Source: Nematostella vectensis (lineage: Eukaryota; Cnidaria; Anthozoa; Actiniaria; Edwardsiidae). Taken from it: a DNA stretch of 64,000 bases. The position numbers and the translations under genes were made by a program. A model generated the notes under the pieces. That model saw only the letters and a list, made by a program, of their open reading frames with translations, ran no database searches and had not been told where the DNA came from. This document shows, in pieces, positions 60,679 through 64,000 of this stretch. The stretch covers positions 7,116,001 to 7,180,000 of the forward strand of contig NC_064034.1 of assembly GCF_932526225.1 (NCBI RefSeq). Reading direction: 5' to 3'. The stretch's first letter is position 1. The number at the start of each line of letters is the position of its first letter.

Positions 60679-61179
60679 TACGAGACCATTTGCTAGTGAC
60701 TATTGGCCGTTATTGAAGTCAAACAAGCTTGACTGTTTAGTTTTTATATTTTATTTTGTCTCTAAAATTTGCCTCTAGAAGTAGCTTGCCGCACTGTTGG
60801 TTTGACGGTCGCACCAGTAGATTGACAGCCAAGGGTCAAATACTCTAATGGGGGAAATATGTGGACACTGGAGCTAGGAAGAACGGTTCCATGTTGCTTT
60901 GAGATATTCTCGTCGAATCGAAATTTTACACATTCATATGGTTTTATTTATATTATTTTATTTAGTGACCGCACGGAGTTATTTATTTAAACATTTCTTA
61001 GCGTTAGCGTATTTATTACCACGGACATGTATCTAACCGCAAAAAATAAAATCGAGTAATTATGATTGTGATTGAAATAGAATACCCAAGGGCCAAACTC
61101 CTGGAAAATGCTTCCAACGTTCTTTGAGGTGATTCAAATGTGATTTAAAGGTGATTTTGAAGAGTTGAGAATCTAGCTT
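60679..61179. other. AT-rich intergenic stretch
   Basis: I see no gene, splice-flanked open frame or inverted repeat of note. Confidence 0.35.
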
Positions 61180-61450
61180 ACGAATATGCTCTTATGTAGC
61201 TCGAGGGTGAAGCACAATTCTGAATAACTCGTATGTAACCCCGAGCTGCAGCACAATGCTGAGTATACTCGTATGTAGTTCCGAAGTGTAGCACAATGCT
61301 GAATAACTCGTATGTAACCCCGAGCTGCAGCACAATGCTGAGTATACTCGTATGTAGTTCCGAAGTGTAGCACATAACCCCGAGCTGCAGCACAATGCTG
61401 AATAACTCGTATGTAGTTCCGAAGTGTAGCACGATGCTGAGGTGCAGGAT
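61180..61450. repeat. Compound tandem repeat of two alternating ~39-bp units
   Basis: Units containing TAACCCCGAGCTGCAGCACA alternate with units containing TAGTTCCGAAGTGTAGCACA. They are joined by ATGCTGAATAACTCGTATG or ATGCTGAGTATACTCGTATG. There are about seven units. The open frames across it are artefacts. Confidence 0.9.
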
Positions 61451-62210
61451 AACGTTTTCGTGAGTGGAGCAGTTCTAATATAGCGTGACATAGCCATACA
61501 TGCTGTATCCGAGGAGAGGAGCGTATTCATTGATAAAACTGTTTCCGACTCACGGAATCTATTTCACGGTCACGGTAGTAAATGATTATCTTTAAAAACG
61601 GCTCTTTAAACTTGCTACGCAGATCTATTTTTAATTATTTAAAAGCCTATCGACGGAGGTAAAAATATCCGGTAAAAGTAGGCAAGAGTGTACTGGCCGC
61701 ATGGAGATCTCACTGTGCTTACAGCGATCATTTATCCGTCGCCCACCCCTCATGATTATCGTCGTTTTGGGGTAAACTCCGGTTACCCACGTTGCCCAAA
61801 ATACGGCGCTATCATATCCCACATGTCCGCTTCGCGGGAGGAGATGTTATGATACTTATTGGTGTGAGGGCGATACAGCTCACGTCCCTTCTCTGTAGGT
61901 GGTTGATAGGTGTGTGTGTGATGGGAGGGAAGAGCCTGTCATCTTATCGACCGCGGCAAGAAACCACAGTTCCGACTTTCTGCTGATCCCGCATGTGTGG
62001 TGGAAATAAAAGGTTATATTTCGGCAGCTTTGTTATACGGATCTCTTATGTATGGATATCACAGGTATATTTCGGCTGCTTTGTTATGTCCTTACATCTT
62101 CCGCGGCTTACAGACATCCACTCGAGATCGGCCTTGCCGTTGTTAGCGCTTGCACAAAGGTTTGTATAAAAGTCTCCTCTCCATCGGACACTCAGCATGA
62201 TGCAAGTGCG
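61451..62210. other. Intergenic, no gene recognised
   Basis: Short open frames at 61631-61822 (-), 61792-61986 (+) and 62052-62270 (+) lack recognisable domains, start context or splice neighbours. GGTATATTTCGGC(A/T)GCTTTGTTA is repeated near 62012-62034 and 62062-62085. Confidence 0.35.
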
Positions 62211-62212
62211 TT

Positions 62213-62249
62213 TCATTCATTCATTCATTCATTCATTCATTCATTCATT
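62213..62249 (+). repeat. (CATT)n microsatellite
   Basis: About nine tandem CATT units. Confidence 0.95.
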
Positions 62250-62427
62250 TTTTATTTTGCACTATTTTGAATAAGATAAAGAATATTTGGATACAGGTAG
62301 AAAAAAGGGGAAGTTAACTATTTACGGTACTTAAGAAGAAAAAAAATTTAAGGTGCGCAGTGACCATAGAAGCATAAGCTTTCGAGATGGTCACTGCCAC
62401 AGTCAGATTTCGAGGGTCTTACAGGAT

Positions 62428-62765
62428 ATTATTATAATATTATTATAATATTATTATTATTATTATATTTTTTTTTTTTTTTTTTTTTACAATATATAAT
62501 ATATAAATAAACAAAATATAATATTTTAGAGTGAGGAAAAGTAAATCTGGCCAGGGTGGATCAATATTAATTCTGATTATTTAATAAATGCAATTTCAGT
62601 TGTTCTATGAAGGAATTGTAAGGTAAGGACTTAATGCAATTAAGTAGCGTAATTAAGCGTATTAAGTAATTAGCGTATTAAGTAATTAATTAATTAATTA
62701 ATTAAGTAATTAATTAAGTAATTAAGCGTATTACGTAATTAGCGTATTAAGTAGCGTAATTAAGT
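62428..62765 (+). repeat. AT-rich simple repeats
   Basis: An ATTATA/ATT repeat and a T run at 62428-62487, then AATTAAGTAATTAAGCGTATT-like units at 62636-62765. Low complexity, no gene. Confidence 0.85.
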
Positions 62766-63399
62766 AGCTGTAGCGTGACACGAGGGGTGCGCTTAACCAC
62801 GCAAACACCTTAAACCGTAAACACCGTGTTTATCAGATATCTTCCTAATAAGTAGCTTTGTTTACCACCGATTTACGTCAAACGGAACTTATTAAATGTA
62901 TTTCTATCAACCTGGATGAGTAAGTTCTCTTAAAGCCCTCTCGAAGGTGACCGGGACTTGGTAACTGATAGCAGATCGACAAGAGTGTTTTGTTCACGAT
63001 TGATGGGGTTTGCTGGGCTATTTTACTGCGTGCTAAATAAAACACCTTCATACACGCAGCGTTTGCCCTGTTGTTTAATACCAAAGCGATATGTATACCG
63101 CTTTTAGCGCGACTCCGGCGTCAGAGGGAGTGATGCTATCTCATGTTAGCTCCTGTGGTCGGCGGTATTTTTGGACCGCCCTAGTGATGACAAACGTCGC
63201 TTTCGTGGGTTCGAATGTAACTGTTGATCCGTAACACGCAATAAGCCGCTGTGCTGACGGAGACGTCAGGCCATCCACCAATCGGTGACCATTTCCTCGG
63301 GGTCTGGTTCATTCTACCGGATATGAAATCCAGTTCTGCTAGAGTCGGGTTACTGGTGATGCAATCAGTGTGTGACGGAAGCCGGCCACATTGCAAGTC

Positions 63400-63406
63400 T
63401 ATAAAA
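63400..63406 (+). promoter_or_regulatory. TATA box of the small membrane-protein gene
   Basis: TATAAAA sits 86 bp before the ATG at 63492, so transcription would start about 60 bp upstream of the start codon. Confidence 0.6.
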
Positions 63407-63491
63407 TGAAACCGACCATAAAACACCGGCATAACGATTCTCAACTCAATCACGGTAACAAATCAAAGCGCAGTTATTGAAGTCTTACGCA

Positions 63492-63722
63492 ATGGACGCC
63501 TATTCTAAGCACATCTGCTTGGTGGAGCAAAATGCAAGCACAAAGACAAGGCCAGTCTTCGAAAAAGCCTCAATTCCAACTTATAGCAGGGAGACGCGGG
63601 CTCAAAGACTTTTGTCCATACAAGAGCTAGTGTTCGAGTTCAGCATTGTCGTTTTGGTTCTCGGCTGCTTCCTAGCTCTTGCTATGTCTAGAAGAATGTT
63701 GAAGCAAGAAAACGTTGTTTGA
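63492..63722 (+). CDS. Small single-pass membrane protein, unknown family
   Basis: A single-exon frame of 76 codons starts at an ATG in a good context (CGCAATGG) and ends at a TGA. It is flanked by a TATA box (63400) and an AATAAA (63747), so it looks like a compact intronless gene. The protein has a polar, basic N-terminal half of about 46 residues with one NAS glycosylation-type site, a hydrophobic span at about 47-65 (FEFSIVVLVLGCFLALAM) and a short basic end with RRMLKQ. The orientation could be N-out or N-in. I recognise no homologue and give no function. The frame is also open for five codons upstream of the ATG. Confidence 0.55.
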   Translation: MDAYSKHICLVEQNASTKTRPVFEKASIPTYSRETRAQRLLSIQELVFEFSIVVLVLGCFLALAMSRRMLKQENVV

Positions 63723-64000
63723 ATATCATTTTGAAAAAGAGACTGGAATAAAATGTCCACCATCAAGGTCGGCAAAGGTTAAAGAAACCGCAAGAAAAAC
63801 TTTTACTAAACAACTTCAGGACTGACGGTTTCCTAACAAAACGCCAGAGGGAAGACTCTAAAAACAAGGAAACTCAAAAACGTTACTAAAATGTGCATCA
63901 AAATGGAACATGTAATGCACGGACAATCCGACATTGGCCCTAAACACCAAGGCTACGAAATGGTATTACGCCAACAAGAAAAAATATGCGAGGAATTCTT
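63723..64000. other. 3' flank with AATAAA polyA signal at 63747-63752
   Basis: AATAAA 25 bp after the TGA suits the end of the small gene. Nothing else was recognised up to the window edge. Confidence 0.45.

Noticed and set aside
61178-61530. Minus-strand frames rich in LHTSYSALCC
   Set aside because: They arise from the alternating 39-bp tandem repeat and overlap each other in all three frames.

Overview
The window is eukaryotic. It holds intron-rich protein genes (exons of about 30-480 nt, canonical GT/AG junctions, intron phases that agree across every junction I joined) in AT-rich non-coding DNA full of short inverted-repeat elements and minisatellites. The gene content and style (FGGY kinase, Patched-related transporter, NK-like homeobox gene, laminin-G/EGF protein, Ppn1/SMPDL3-type phosphoesterase, no bacterial features) suggest an early-branching animal. 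An anthozoan cnidarian such as a Nematostella-like sea anemone is my best guess, but this is an inference and not a database match.

Layout. 1-2267: no gene seen, some repeats. 2965-5680 (-): a single-pass membrane protein with a long tyrosine-motif tail. 7309-13155 (-): a 560-residue type II membrane metallophosphoesterase of the acid-sphingomyelinase/endopolyphosphatase superfamily, eight exons, complete. 13465-19869 (+): an FGGY-family carbohydrate kinase, fifteen exons, divergent from the previous gene across about 300 bp, with an apparently damaged N-terminus. 21883-24152 (+): a three-exon NK-like homeobox gene with a coding decapeptide repeat. 24632-30137 (-): a secreted LG-EGF-LG-EGF-LG protein, thirteen exons, complete, tail-to-tail with the homeobox gene. 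31367-46880: a 15.5 kb array of a 36-bp unit with higher-order repeats. 48100-59621 (+): a Patched-domain (sterol-sensing, RND-type) protein of 943 residues, 23 exons, complete. 59622-63399: non-coding, with transposon-like elements. 63492-63722 (+): a small intronless gene for a predicted 76-residue membrane protein with its own TATA box and polyA signal.

The genes do not form one pathway; they are independent eukaryotic neighbours. The most distinctive theme is that many tandem repeats and short duplications contain copies of exon ends, including splice donors, splice acceptors and stop-codon regions. Examples lie at 6950-7330, 8686-9440, 13660-13738, 16993-17151, 18196-18275, 19847-20510 and 58537-59030. 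This suggests local replication slippage or repair that copies coding edges. All exon models were built by hand from splice-site and phase logic and have no transcript support.
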